Of a stretch of 64,000 nucleotides of DNA, positions 34,611 through 43,274 are shown piece after piece. The stretch's first letter is position 1. Each line of letters begins with the position of its first letter. The position numbers and the translations under genes were made by a program. Where the stretch lies: NCBI GenBank assembly GCA_945873855.1, contig CAMCEN010000009.1, positions 1 through 64,000 of the forward strand, in the 5' to 3' direction. The notes below the pieces were generated by a model. The model was not told where the DNA came from and ran no database searches. It was given only the letters and a program-made list of their open reading frames with translations. Origin of the DNA: an uncultured Campylobacter sp. (lineage in GTDB: Bacteria > Campylobacterota > Campylobacteria > Campylobacterales > Campylobacteraceae).

Positions 34611-36151
34611 TGCCTTGGCAAATCATAACTGATCTAGAATTCCCTAGCATAGGAATTCTAGAATTCCTAGAAAATCTAGAATTCTTGGGTGAAAAAAGCA
34701 TAGCAAAAAATCTAGCAAATCTACAAAGAACCTTTATAGCTCATAATGCAAAAACTGGCGAGTATTTCGCTGCAAGAGCACTTTTTTGTCATAAAGGTAT
34801 TTATTATTTTTTTGATGGCCAAGAATTTGATGGCAAAAAATTTAAGATTTCTAAGGACAAAAACGAGCTTTTAAAAGGTATTAAAAAAGAGCTTGATTTA
34901 GGCGCTTTGAGTGAGTATTTAAGCTTTATGTCTGCAAAAAAAAGCTTTTTTAAATCAGTTTTTGAACTTAGGGCTGGGGAGTATTTGCACTATAAAAACG
35001 GCAAGCTAAAAAAAGGCGTTTTTGATAGCTTAAAAGACGTAGGAATTCTAGATTATGATGAGAAAAATCTAGAATTCCTAAAATCTAGAATTCTTGCTAC
35101 TCTAGAAAAACAAATCAGCTTTTATCACAGCCAAAATCCTTGCGCCTTGCTCTCTGGCGGGCTTGATTCATCCTTGCTAACAGCACTTTTTGCTAGGCAA
35201 AGCGAGCAAAAAGTTCAGGCTTTTAACCTAGCTTTTTTAGACGCTCCACACTATGATGAGAGTGAGTTTGCTAGGACTGCGGCTGATTTTATAGGCTGCA
35301 AGCTTCATAGCGTGAATTTAGGCAAAAAGGACTTTTTGGATACTTTTTATGCTAGTGATTTTAGTGCCGAGCCCCTAGCTGATAGTGCTAGTATTGCCTT
35401 GCGCTTTTTGTGCGAAAAAATCGCTAGCCACGGACACAGCGTAGCATTTTCAGCTGAGGGGGCAGATGAGTGCTTTTTAGGCTATGATCTTTATTTTAGA
35501 GTGCTTGAGTTTTATCGCTACGACTTGCCGCAAGCTCGCTACCCACTTATCTCAAAAGACAGCGAGTACCTGCGTAGAAAGGCTTTAGGTTTGCCTATTT
35601 ATGGCGGATTTTGTGAGGTTTTTACTCGCCATCAAAAAGAACTGCTTTTTGCTGATTGTAAGGATTTTTGCATTGATGAGCCGATTTTAGCATATCAAAA
35701 TAATTACAAAGAACTACGCCAAATGCGCTATATGGATTTTCGCATCGCAAGCGAGGGCATAGTAGCTAGAAAGCTTGGTGCTATGAGCGATTTAGTGGAG
35801 ATTAAAACGCCCTTTTTTGCGCTAGCAAAACTTGCTTTAAGCCTTGAAAATCCTAGCCCAAATTATAAGCCAAAAGAGCTTTTAAAAAGCATAGCAAAAG
35901 AACAAGGGCTTTTAAGCGATGAGATAATTTATAGAAAGAAAAAAGGGCTTAGCACGCCGTTTTTAGAGTGGGTGCTAAAAGAAATGGATGCTAGTAGCGA
36001 GATTTTAAAGGCAAATAAAATTTTAGGCTTTTCTTTGTTTAGCGAAGTTTTTGTGCGTGAGCTAGAGCGCAAGGCTAGGCGTGGACGCTTTAAACAGCAT
36101 TTATGGTCTTTGCTTTGTTTTTCTCGTTGGCTGGGTAAGCACTTTGGCTAA
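34610..36151 (+). CDS. Asparagine-synthase-like protein without glutaminase Cys
   Basis: 513 aa. The C-terminal PP-loop domain has LLSGGLDSSLLTALFA (S182GGLDS187), AEGADECFLGYDLYF and IIYRKKKGLSTPF, all as in asparagine synthetase B. The N-terminal glutaminase domain is abnormal: it starts MPWQII, so the essential Cys2 is missing. The first 30 residues are built from palindrome copies (LEFPSIGILEFLENLEFLG). A second repeat cluster at 35039-35107 encodes GILDYDEKNLEFLKSRIL between the domains. It may use ammonia, or another amine, instead of glutamine. Start ATG overlaps the PCuAC stop (TAATG). The last 62 nt overlap the convergent exporter gene. Confidence 0.82.
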   Translation: MPWQIITDLEFPSIGILEFLENLEFLGEKSIAKNLANLQRTFIAHNAKTGEYFAARALFCHKGIYYFFDGQEFDGKKFKISKDKNELLKGIKKELDLGALSEYLSFMSAKKSFFKSVFELRAGEYLHYKNGKLKKGVFDSLKDVGILDYDEKNLEFLKSRILATLEKQISFYHSQNPCALLSGGLDSSLLTALFARQSEQKVQAFNLAFLDAPHYDESEFARTAADFIGCKLHSVNLGKKDFLDTFYASDFSAEPLADSASIALRFLCEKIASHGHSVAFSAEGADECFLGYDLYFRVLEFYRYDLPQARYPLISKDSEYLRRKALGLPIYGGFCEVFTRHQKELLFADCKDFCIDEPILAYQNNYKELRQMRYMDFRIASEGIVARKLGAMSDLVEIKTPFFALAKLALSLENPSPNYKPKELLKSIAKEQGLLSDEIIYRKKKGLSTPFLEWVLKEMDASSEILKANKILGFSLFSEVFVRELERKARRGRFKQHLWSLLCFSRWLGKHFG

Positions 36152-38678
36152 GCAAAAGCGAAGGCAGCAAAATCAAAGATGATGCTAGCATAAAAAACAT
36201 AACTAAATCTGTGAGAGCTCCAAAATAAATAGTAGGCCAAAAGTTGCTACTAATCATAACCCCAAAGCCTATAAATACAGCAAAGCTAGTATAGTACAGC
36301 GCATATCCTATGCTAGCGTGGCTTGCGATGATTGCTTTTTTACTATCTTTAAAATGCGCTAGTTCTCGCTTGTAGCGGTAGATATAGTGGATTGCGCTAT
36401 CTACGCCTATGCCAAGGCTGATTGAGCCTATGGTTATGCTCATGATATCTAGGCTAAGCCCAGCTAAGCCCATAGCTCCAAGCACGCAAATAAGTGGCAA
36501 GATATTTATACAAATCGCAATTATCGCTAGTCTAAGCGAGGCAAAAATCAGCCAAAATGTCGCAAAAAATGCTAGCAAAACAAAGCCAAGGCTATTTATT
36601 TGAGAGCCAAAAAGTGAGTCTAGCATATTTGTATAAAGCTTCATTGCCCCTGAGATTTTTACATCAGCGTCCTTTCCTACAAGCTCATTTAGTTCATTTT
36701 GTAAAGTCCTTAAAAACTCTGCTCTTTTTAGGCGCGGGTCGCTATCAAGGGTTCGCACGCTAAAATGCAGTTCGTCATTTTCAATACTTACAAAAGGCGT
36801 CAAAATAAGCTCTCTGCGCTCTCCACTAAGACTAGAATAAATAAGCGCAAGCGCAAGCGCATCAAGCTCTCTGCCCTCATTTAGCTCTTTGCCAACCTCT
36901 AACAAATCAGCTAATGAGCTAACTGAGCCTATGAATTCTTTATTTTTTAGATACTCATTAACACTTTTTAGCACGCTCATGCGCCGTTCATTAAACCAAT
37001 ACTGAGCAGCATCACTACTAGCAAACTCATCAGCAAACTCATCGTCTAAACTAGAATTCCTAGGCTCTTTTTTATCTTTTTTAAAGCTAATTATTATATC
37101 AAGCGGCACGGTGCCACCAAGCTTATTGTCTATTAGCTCCATGCCTTTATAAATATCAGTGTTTTCTTTAAAATACCCTATGAAGCTGTTTTCTACGCTA
37201 AGCTTGCTTATACCCCAAAGCCCTACGCAAAGCCCAAGTACGCTGATAGCAAAAACCACCTTGCGAGTTCTAAGATTTAAAGCGATTTTTGCGCACAATG
37301 TTGTAAGAGAAAAATACCGCTCAAAGGCTGTATTTACGCTCTTTTTGCTAAGTAAACTCATAATAGAGCCAAAAAGCCAAAAGCTAAAGATAAGTGAAAG
37401 CGTAATAGAAGCACTCATCATCACCCCAAGGCTGATAATAGGACGAATATCACTAAAAACTAGAGAAATAAAGCCAATAATCGTAGTAAAAATCGCAAAA
37501 AAGCAAGGACTCATACGCTCTTTTAAGGCTAAATAAACTATAGCTTTTTGGCTAAAAGAGCTCTTTTTGCGAAAAAACTCCCTATATGAGTTTATAAGGT
37601 GAATCACAACTGAGAGCGTGATAATAAGCTGTAAGGCGATGTAGTTGCTAGAAATTACTGTAATTTCAAAGCCAAGCAAGCCAAAAAGCCCACTAGCTAC
37701 GCCAACGCACACTAAGCAAATAAAAATAGCTAAAAAAACATAGCGAAGCTGTAAATAATAAACAAAAAGGCAAAGCGAACACAAAAGCAAAGTAGCTAGC
37801 CCATAAGTAGCAAGATCACTTCTAACAAAGGCTATCATATCATCAGCTATCATATTTATACCGCCTAAAAATAGCTGTGAGCTTGGGAATTCATCTTGGT
37901 GGGGAATTCTAGATTGTGAGCTTGAGAATTCATCTTGGTACGGAATTTTAGATTGTGAATTTTGGTTATATTTAGCAATTACTTGGCGAATTTGTGTGAT
38001 TTGCTCGTGTTCTGCTATTCTTAACTCATCTCTGTAGGCTTTAAAAGCAGCTCTTTGCTCTTTTAGCAGAGTTTTTGCTGTGGCGTTGTTTTCAGCGGTT
38101 TTTAGCGTGTTTTCTAGCGCAGTTATACTAGCGATAAACTCGTTATATCTAGAATTTGGCTCTAAGGTTAGCAAAAGTGCTGTGGTTTTAAAATCGCTAC
38201 TTACAAGCGAGTTTTTATAAAAAGGTGAGCTTAAAAACTCAGCTTTTATCGCTTCTTTGCTAGCGTTGCTGTCTTTTAGCGTAGGAATTGTGCCTAATAA
38301 ATCAGAAAATTTTAGCCCAGAGCTAAGCAAAAGTGGTGCATCAAGCATGCTAAATACACTCTTTACACCCTTAATCTGCGCTAGGTCTTTGCTAAGCGCA
38401 GCAAGCGTGCTAATGCTATTTTGGCTAAGTAAATCGGAGTTTGGCGTGTAGGCAATTACCAGTGTGTTTGGAATTTCATATCTTTTTGTTATATCACGCC
38501 AGAGCTCTAAGTCTTTATCATTTTCTAAAAGCAGAGTTTGCGTAGAAGCATCAATTGCTAGTTTTGGCGCAAAGGCACATAAAAAAGCGCATAAAATAAG
38601 AGCCAAAGCCAAAGATAACTTAGGCGCAGATACTAGCATTCTAGCTAGTTTTTGCTTGATTTTATCGCTTTTGTTCAT
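36090..38678 (-). CDS. RND/MMPL-type exporter, partner of MlaA-MlaC
   Basis: 862 aa, about twelve membrane helices in two sets, each with a large periplasmic loop (about 35-275 and 470-670). It ends one gene operon with mlaA and mlaC, as in C. jejuni where the same three genes are adjacent. RND proteins of the HpnN/MMPL group move lipids, so a role in phospholipid traffic between membranes is likely. In the first periplasmic loop a 39-bp unit is tandemly duplicated in frame (37876-37914, 37915-37953), encoding IPYQDEF/IPHQDEF repeats and containing the palindrome. Its 3' end overlaps the asparagine-synthase-like gene. Confidence 0.87.
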   Translation of the reverse strand: MNKSDKIKQKLARMLVSAPKLSLALALILCAFLCAFAPKLAIDASTQTLLLENDKDLELWRDITKRYEIPNTLVIAYTPNSDLLSQNSISTLAALSKDLAQIKGVKSVFSMLDAPLLLSSGLKFSDLLGTIPTLKDSNASKEAIKAEFLSSPFYKNSLVSSDFKTTALLLTLEPNSRYNEFIASITALENTLKTAENNATAKTLLKEQRAAFKAYRDELRIAEHEQITQIRQVIAKYNQNSQSKIPYQDEFSSSQSRIPHQDEFPSSQLFLGGINMIADDMIAFVRSDLATYGLATLLLCSLCLFVYYLQLRYVFLAIFICLVCVGVASGLFGLLGFEITVISSNYIALQLIITLSVVIHLINSYREFFRKKSSFSQKAIVYLALKERMSPCFFAIFTTIIGFISLVFSDIRPIISLGVMMSASITLSLIFSFWLFGSIMSLLSKKSVNTAFERYFSLTTLCAKIALNLRTRKVVFAISVLGLCVGLWGISKLSVENSFIGYFKENTDIYKGMELIDNKLGGTVPLDIIISFKKDKKEPRNSSLDDEFADEFASSDAAQYWFNERRMSVLKSVNEYLKNKEFIGSVSSLADLLEVGKELNEGRELDALALALIYSSLSGERRELILTPFVSIENDELHFSVRTLDSDPRLKRAEFLRTLQNELNELVGKDADVKISGAMKLYTNMLDSLFGSQINSLGFVLLAFFATFWLIFASLRLAIIAICINILPLICVLGAMGLAGLSLDIMSITIGSISLGIGVDSAIHYIYRYKRELAHFKDSKKAIIASHASIGYALYYTSFAVFIGFGVMISSNFWPTIYFGALTDLVMFFMLASSLILLPSLLLSQSAYPANEKNKAKTINAV

Positions 38679-38681
38679 TTA

Positions 38682-39293
38682 TTATTTTTTGCCAGCTTCA
38701 TCAATGGCATTTTTGGCATTTATCCTAGCTAGTATTTCATCAAAACCAGCGTTTTTTAGATCCTCAAACTGAGCTCTGTATGTTTGGATGATGCTAACAC
38801 CCACAATATCTATATCATAGAGCAAATACTCATTTTCAGCTTTTTTGTGAAACTTAAAAATGATTTTATAAACTTCATTTTCGCCTTTTATTTGTGCGTG
38901 GATGAAGTATCTTTTAGGATTTGGGCTCTCATCGCCTGTGATTTCTATGCTTTGATTTGTATAAAGTCCTAGCTTTTCGCTAAAAGAAAACTTAAGCCTT
39001 GCTACAAAAGCACTCTCAAAACGCTTTTTTTGCTCATCATTTAAGCCCTTATAAGCCTCTCCAAGTGCTAATCTAGCCATAAGCGCATAGTCAAAATACT
39101 CATCAAAAATAGCAAAAAGCTCACTTTCTTTTTGTTTTAAGCTTTTTTGCGTAGCTAAAATCTCCACAGCCTTTATCAAATCAACATTTAGCTTAGGTTT
39201 TATAGCAGCAAGTTCAAGCGCAGATAGTGGCAAAATCACTAGGAATTCTAGAATTCCTAAGGCAAAAAGTAGTTTTAAAAATATTTTTTTCAT
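38682..39293 (-). CDS. mlaC: MlaC/Ttg2D-type phospholipid-binding periplasmic protein
   Basis: 203 aa. The mature domain has FDEYFDYALMARLALGEAY, FVARLKFSFSEKLG and YLLYDIDIVGVSIIQTYRAQF, typical for MlaC. It ferries phospholipid across the periplasm. The signal peptide is unusual: its hydrophobic core is interrupted by a full palindrome (39240-39260) read as GILEFL (KLLFALGILEFLVILPLSAL), placing a Glu inside the h-region. AAGGGAT precedes ATG 39293. Confidence 0.9.
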   Translation of the reverse strand: MKKIFLKLLFALGILEFLVILPLSALELAAIKPKLNVDLIKAVEILATQKSLKQKESELFAIFDEYFDYALMARLALGEAYKGLNDEQKKRFESAFVARLKFSFSEKLGLYTNQSIEITGDESPNPKRYFIHAQIKGENEVYKIIFKFHKKAENEYLLYDIDIVGVSIIQTYRAQFEDLKNAGFDEILARINAKNAIDEAGKK

Positions 39294-39309
39294 TATTATA
39301 TCCCTTGGG

Positions 39310-40050
39310 CTATTCTTTTATTTGAGCATTGCGTCTTTGCTCGTAAGTATCACGCAAAAATGGATAAAGATCAATAGCATCTTTTGTTAGAATTCTATAC
39401 TCATCAGGGTTTGTGCCACCTTCATTTAGTATGTAGCCAGCACCCATACCAGGGCCTATAAAGCTGTTTTTCCACGCATGTCCGCCAGCCCATCCATCAA
39501 CGTAACTTATAGGATTTATAAAAAACTCGGCCGCTAGTCCTACGCTATCTCTAAGGTTGCTTTGACCGATGACAGGTAGCACAATAGGAAAGCCAGAGCC
39601 TATACCCCAATGGCCAAAGGCTTGAGCGATATCTTCATCATGCCTTGGTATATTAAAATGAGTATTTGCCACCTCAAAAAGCCCAGCTACCCCAAAAGTC
39701 GTATTTATAGCAAAAGAAAAAAGCTCATCTGTGGCATCCATAAAGCGAAATTGTAAGATATTTCCCACAAAGCGGATAGGAAAAAATAAATTATAAAAAA
39801 AGTTTGAAACGCCCTTTTTAGCAGGTTCTGGCACTACTGCGTTATAGCCTTTAAAAACTGGTCTAAAAAAAGCATAATACAAAGAATTATTAAATCCGGT
39901 CATAAAACGATTATAGCCACTTAATGGATCAAAAACCTCAGCCTTATTAAACTCGGTGCTAAAATCGCTAAAATCATTATTTGAAGTATTTTCTACCTCA
40001 GCACAAAAAGCCGATAAAAACAGCAGTAAAGAGAGCATAAATGCCTTCAT
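39310..40050 (-). CDS. mlaA: MlaA/VacJ-family outer-membrane lipid-asymmetry protein
   Basis: 246 aa with a signal peptide of about 17 residues that lacks a clear lipobox unless Cys17 (AFCAEV) is used. Core VacJ motifs: DPLSGYNRFMTGFNNSLYY, FFYNLFFPIRFVGNILQ, FGVAGLFEVA and FGHWGIGSGFPIVLPVIG. MlaA removes misplaced phospholipid from the outer leaflet and passes it to MlaC. The ribosome-binding site AAGGAATTC before ATG 40050 is a palindrome half-site. Confidence 0.93.
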   Translation of the reverse strand: MKAFMLSLLLFLSAFCAEVENTSNNDFSDFSTEFNKAEVFDPLSGYNRFMTGFNNSLYYAFFRPVFKGYNAVVPEPAKKGVSNFFYNLFFPIRFVGNILQFRFMDATDELFSFAINTTFGVAGLFEVANTHFNIPRHDEDIAQAFGHWGIGSGFPIVLPVIGQSNLRDSVGLAAEFFINPISYVDGWAGGHAWKNSFIGPGMGAGYILNEGGTNPDEYRILTKDAIDLYPFLRDTYEQRRNAQIKE

Positions 40051-40157
40051 CTTGAATTCCTTAAAAATGTAAAAACTCGCAATTCTATAAAAATCATCTT
40101 TAAAATATAATAAATTTTTTGCTATAATAAATTAAAATTTTATATAAAGGGCAAAAA
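40051..40157 (+). promoter_or_regulatory. Divergent mlaA/modE promoter region
   Basis: A TATAAT box at about 40123-40128 preceded by TTTTTTGC lies some 30 nt before modE, with AAAGGGC as its ribosome-binding site. The spacer is very A/T-rich; no clear ModE-type operator dyad was recognised. Confidence 0.5.
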
Positions 40158-40910
40158 ATGATATTGCAAAGCCAGCTAAAAATAACTCTAGAAAACGGCG
40201 TTAGCCTTAGTAATGATGATATAGAACTACTAAAAGCTCTAAAAGAGTGTGGCAGCATCATAAAAACAGCTAAAAATATGAAAATATCATATAAAACAAC
40301 ATGGGATGCTCTAAATAAAATAAACAAAAATAGCGAACTTTTTACTAGCAAAAAAAATCAAGGTTGTACTCTAAATGAAAAAGCCTTAGAGCTAATTAAC
40401 AAATGCGAACAGATAAAAAAGGCTCAAAATTTTTTAGTCCAAAAAATGCTAGAAAAAAATATAAATTTAGAATATATATCTAGAATTCCTTTAAAACTAA
40501 GTGCAAAAAATCAGCTAAAAGTAAAAATACTAGAAATCAATGAAAGTATTGTAAATACTGATATAATAGCCACTTTAAGCACAAACGAGATTTTAAAAGC
40601 AAAAATCACAAAATCTAGCCAAAAAGAACTTGGGCTAAAGGTAGGTGATGAAGTAATATTCATCTTTAAAGCTCCAAGCCTAATGATAAAAAAACAAGAT
40701 TTTTCAAAACTCATATTGCCAAATCTAATAAAAGCAAAAATCACCTCAGCCATCATAGGTTCGCAAAACTGCCAAATAACCGCACTTACAAGTGATAAAC
40801 AAAATTTAACCGCCATCATACCAAATGATGTAACAATGGATCTGCGCCTAGCGGTAAATGATGAAATAGGCGTAATAATAGACCCAAAAGATATAATAAT
40901 AGGAATATAA
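40158..40910 (+). CDS. modE: ModE-type molybdate-responsive regulator
   Basis: 250 aa. An N-terminal winged helix (about 20-95) contains LLKALKECGSIIKTAKNMKIS and YKTTWDALNKIN, as in ModE. Two Mop/TOBE domains follow: SAKNQLKVKILEI (about 115) and KAKITSAIIG (about 193), ending in KDIIIGI. Molybdate binding to the TOBE pair would control the downstream modACB genes. Part of the middle holds a palindrome copy near 40480-40492 read as SRIPLKLS, at the junction of the DNA-binding and TOBE parts. Confidence 0.9.
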   Translation: MILQSQLKITLENGVSLSNDDIELLKALKECGSIIKTAKNMKISYKTTWDALNKINKNSELFTSKKNQGCTLNEKALELINKCEQIKKAQNFLVQKMLEKNINLEYISRIPLKLSAKNQLKVKILEINESIVNTDIIATLSTNEILKAKITKSSQKELGLKVGDEVIFIFKAPSLMIKKQDFSKLILPNLIKAKITSAIIGSQNCQITALTSDKQNLTAIIPNDVTMDLRLAVNDEIGVIIDPKDIIIGI

Positions 40911-40929
40911 ATATAAAAAAATAATTTTT

Positions 40930-40958
40930 TTGACAAGAATAAAAATTTTTTTTACAAT
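40930..40958 (+). promoter_or_regulatory. Sigma70-type promoter of modACB
   Basis: TTGACA (40930-40935) and TACAAT (40953-40958) are separated by exactly 17 nt, 28 nt before the modA start. This is the most consensus-like promoter seen in the window. Confidence 0.65.
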
Positions 40959-40985
40959 GCTAGAAAATTTTTTAAGGATAAAACA

Positions 40986-41723
40986 ATGAAAAAAATCTTA
41001 CTTTTTACTCTTTTTGCTGCTATTTGCTTTGCTGCCCAGTTAAAAGTAGCTGCTGCTGCTAATCTAAGCTTTGTGCTAAATGAGATAAAAGATGAGTTTA
41101 TAAAAACTCACCCAAACGATGAAATAAGCATAACTTTTGGCTCATCTGGCAAGCTTGTTAGCCAGATAAAAAACGGAGCTCTTTATGATGTATTTCTCTC
41201 AGCTGATATGGGCTTTAGCGAGGCTTTGATAAAAGATAATTTTAGCGCTGATAAAACAAGTGCAATCTACGCAAAAGGCAAAGTAGCAATGTTTAGCGCA
41301 AGGGGCTTTGAGACTTGTAGCGATCTAAAATGCCTAAAAAACCCAAAAATAAAAAGCATAATAATCGCAAATCCTAAGCTAGCACCTTATGGCAAAGCTA
41401 GCGAGCAGGCTTTTAAAAACGCAGGTGTATATGAAGATATCAAAGATAAAATCATAAAAGCTGGCTCAATCGGTGAGGCTCTAAGCCAAAGTCTAAGCGC
41501 TGGTGATGTGGGCTTTGTAGCACTCTCAGCACTAAAAAGTGAAAAGCTAAAAGAGTGGCAAAACGCCTACAAACCCGTTGATAGCAGTCTTTATGAGCCG
41601 ATTTCTCAAGGCATGATTAAGCTAAAAAATAGCCCAAACCCCGAACTAGCAAAGAAATTTTATGATTTTATTTTAAGCGATAAAGCCAAAGAAATATTTA
41701 AAAAATATGGTTATGAAATCTAG
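40986..41723 (+). CDS. modA: Molybdate-binding periplasmic protein
   Basis: 245 aa with a signal peptide (1-17, FAAICFAA). Motifs: KVAAAANLSFVLNEI, SFGSSGKLVSQIKNGALYDVF-type oxyanion loops and NPKLAPYGKASEQAFKNAGV. It captures molybdate or tungstate for the ModBC importer. AAGGAT precedes ATG 40986. The stop codon TAG (41721-41723) is provided by a palindrome copy that fills the gap to modC. Confidence 0.95.
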   Translation: MKKILLFTLFAAICFAAQLKVAAAANLSFVLNEIKDEFIKTHPNDEISITFGSSGKLVSQIKNGALYDVFLSADMGFSEALIKDNFSADKTSAIYAKGKVAMFSARGFETCSDLKCLKNPKIKSIIIANPKLAPYGKASEQAFKNAGVYEDIKDKIIKAGSIGEALSQSLSAGDVGFVALSALKSEKLKEWQNAYKPVDSSLYEPISQGMIKLKNSPNPELAKKFYDFILSDKAKEIFKKYGYEI

Positions 41724-41744
41724 AATTCCTAGGAATTCTAGATT
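41719..41744. repeat. Double palindrome between modA and modC
   Basis: ATCTAGAATTCCTAGGAATTCTAGAT is itself a perfect 26-bp palindrome about CCTAGG. It contains the modA stop codon. Confidence 0.9.
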
Positions 41745-41762
41745 TTGGAAAAAGGACGCAAA

Positions 41763-42566
41763 ATGTTAGAGCTTAACTGCCAAAAAACTTTTAGCAAAGA
41801 TTTTAGCTTAAATATTGATTTCATCGTCCCAAAAGGGCAGATTTGCGCTCTTTATGGAGCTAGTGGGGCTGGCAAAACTAGCATTTTGCGCATTACCGCT
41901 GGGCTTGAGAGAGCTAGTGGATATTGTAAAAAAGGTGCAAAAATCTACTTTGATAAGCAGTGTTATTTGCCTCCGCAAGAGCGAAATGTAGGCTTTTTGT
42001 TCCAAGACTACGCTTTGTTTGAAAACTACGATGTTTTAGGCAATTTGCTCTTTGCAAAAAAAGACAAAGATAGGGCTGATTTTTTGCTAGATTTGTGCGG
42101 GATTTATAGTAAAAAACATGCTAAAATATCAACTCTCTCAGGTGGAGAAAAACAGCGTGTGGCACTCTCTCGCGCTCTTATGAGAGAGCCTGAACTACTG
42201 CTTTTAGACGAGCCATTTTCTGCGCTTGATAGCATTAGTAAAACCCAGCTTAGCGAGTATTTGCTAAAAGCGCATGAGAGCCTAAAAAGCACAATTTTGC
42301 TAATCAGCCACGATAAAGCCGAGATTTACAAGCTTTGCTCGCTCATAATCGAAGTAAAAAACGGCAAAACACAAAAAATACGCTCAAAGGCTGATTTTTT
42401 CAGCTCAGATACTGGAATTTTGGCTAGAATTCTAGATATTTTAAGCCCAAATGAAGCCTTGGTTTTAATAGGCGAACTAAGCCAAAAAATAAAACTAAAA
42501 AACGCAAATAGCTTTGCTAAAAATGATGAAATAATCATAAATCTAAGCCAAGCAAGCAAGGTGTAG
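41763..42566 (+). CDS. modC: Molybdate ABC transporter ATP-binding protein
   Basis: 267 aa from ATG 41763 (AAAGGAC upstream); an in-frame TTG at 41745 is unlikely. Walker A GASGAGKTSI, signature LSGGEKQRVALSRAL, Walker B LLLLDEPFSALD and an ISHDKAEI H-loop are complete. It is shorter than E. coli ModC: after the ATPase (about 215) only a reduced tail remains and the usual TOBE domain seems missing. A palindrome in frame near 42416-42440 gives TGILARILDIL. It powers molybdate import with ModB. Confidence 0.93.
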   Translation: MLELNCQKTFSKDFSLNIDFIVPKGQICALYGASGAGKTSILRITAGLERASGYCKKGAKIYFDKQCYLPPQERNVGFLFQDYALFENYDVLGNLLFAKKDKDRADFLLDLCGIYSKKHAKISTLSGGEKQRVALSRALMREPELLLLDEPFSALDSISKTQLSEYLLKAHESLKSTILLISHDKAEIYKLCSLIIEVKNGKTQKIRSKADFFSSDTGILARILDILSPNEALVLIGELSQKIKLKNANSFAKNDEIIINLSQASKV

Positions 42567-42583
42567 ACAAAGGTTTAGGCAAG

Positions 42584-43246
42584 ATGGATTTTAGCCCTTT
42601 TTATCTCTCATTTAAACTAGCTTTTATTAGCACGGTGATTTTGTTCATTTTTTGCGTGCCACTAGCGTATTTTCTAAGCCGTGTTAGCTTTAAAGGAAAA
42701 AGCGTTATAGAAGCTATTATTTCACTACCTCTCGTGCTGCCGCCATCGGTGCTTGGCTTTTATATTTTAGTTTTTCTCTCGCCCTATTCGGCCATAGGCT
42801 CTTTTTTTGAAGAGCACTTTGGCATTAGGTTAGTTTTTAATTTCACAGGCCTTGTTATAGCTAGCTGTATTTACTCGCTGCCTTTTATGTTTGCGCCGCT
42901 TTTAGGGGCTTTTAACTCTTTGCCAAAAAACATCATCGAAGCTAGCTACACTCTTGGCAAAGGACGCATCACTACCATGCTAAAAATTGCTTTGCCAAAT
43001 ATCAAGCCAAGTCTATTAAATGCTATTATAATAAGCTTTGCACATACTTTAGGTGAGTTTGGCGTGGTGCTTATTATAGGTGGGTCTTTAAGCCGTGAGA
43101 CAAAAGTAGCTAGCATTGCTATTTACGAAGCTACTGAAATGCTTGATTTTACAACCGCTCATATCTACTCAGGCATAATGCTAGCAATTAGCTTTTTTGT
43201 GCTATTTTGTGTATATTTTCTTACAAAAAAGATGAAAAAAGATTAA
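42584..43246 (+). CDS. modB: Molybdate ABC transporter permease
   Basis: 220 aa, about five to six membrane helices. The coupling motif EASYTLGKGRITTMLKIALP (EAA loop) is present, and LGEFGVVLIIGGSLSRETK is typical of ModB. The operon order A-C-B differs from the common A-B-C. It ends the molybdate cluster. Confidence 0.94.
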   Translation: MDFSPFYLSFKLAFISTVILFIFCVPLAYFLSRVSFKGKSVIEAIISLPLVLPPSVLGFYILVFLSPYSAIGSFFEEHFGIRLVFNFTGLVIASCIYSLPFMFAPLLGAFNSLPKNIIEASYTLGKGRITTMLKIALPNIKPSLLNAIIISFAHTLGEFGVVLIIGGSLSRETKVASIAIYEATEMLDFTTAHIYSGIMLAISFFVLFCVYFLTKKMKKD

Positions 43247-43274
43247 ATTCAAATTAAATTCATAAACTTTTAGC

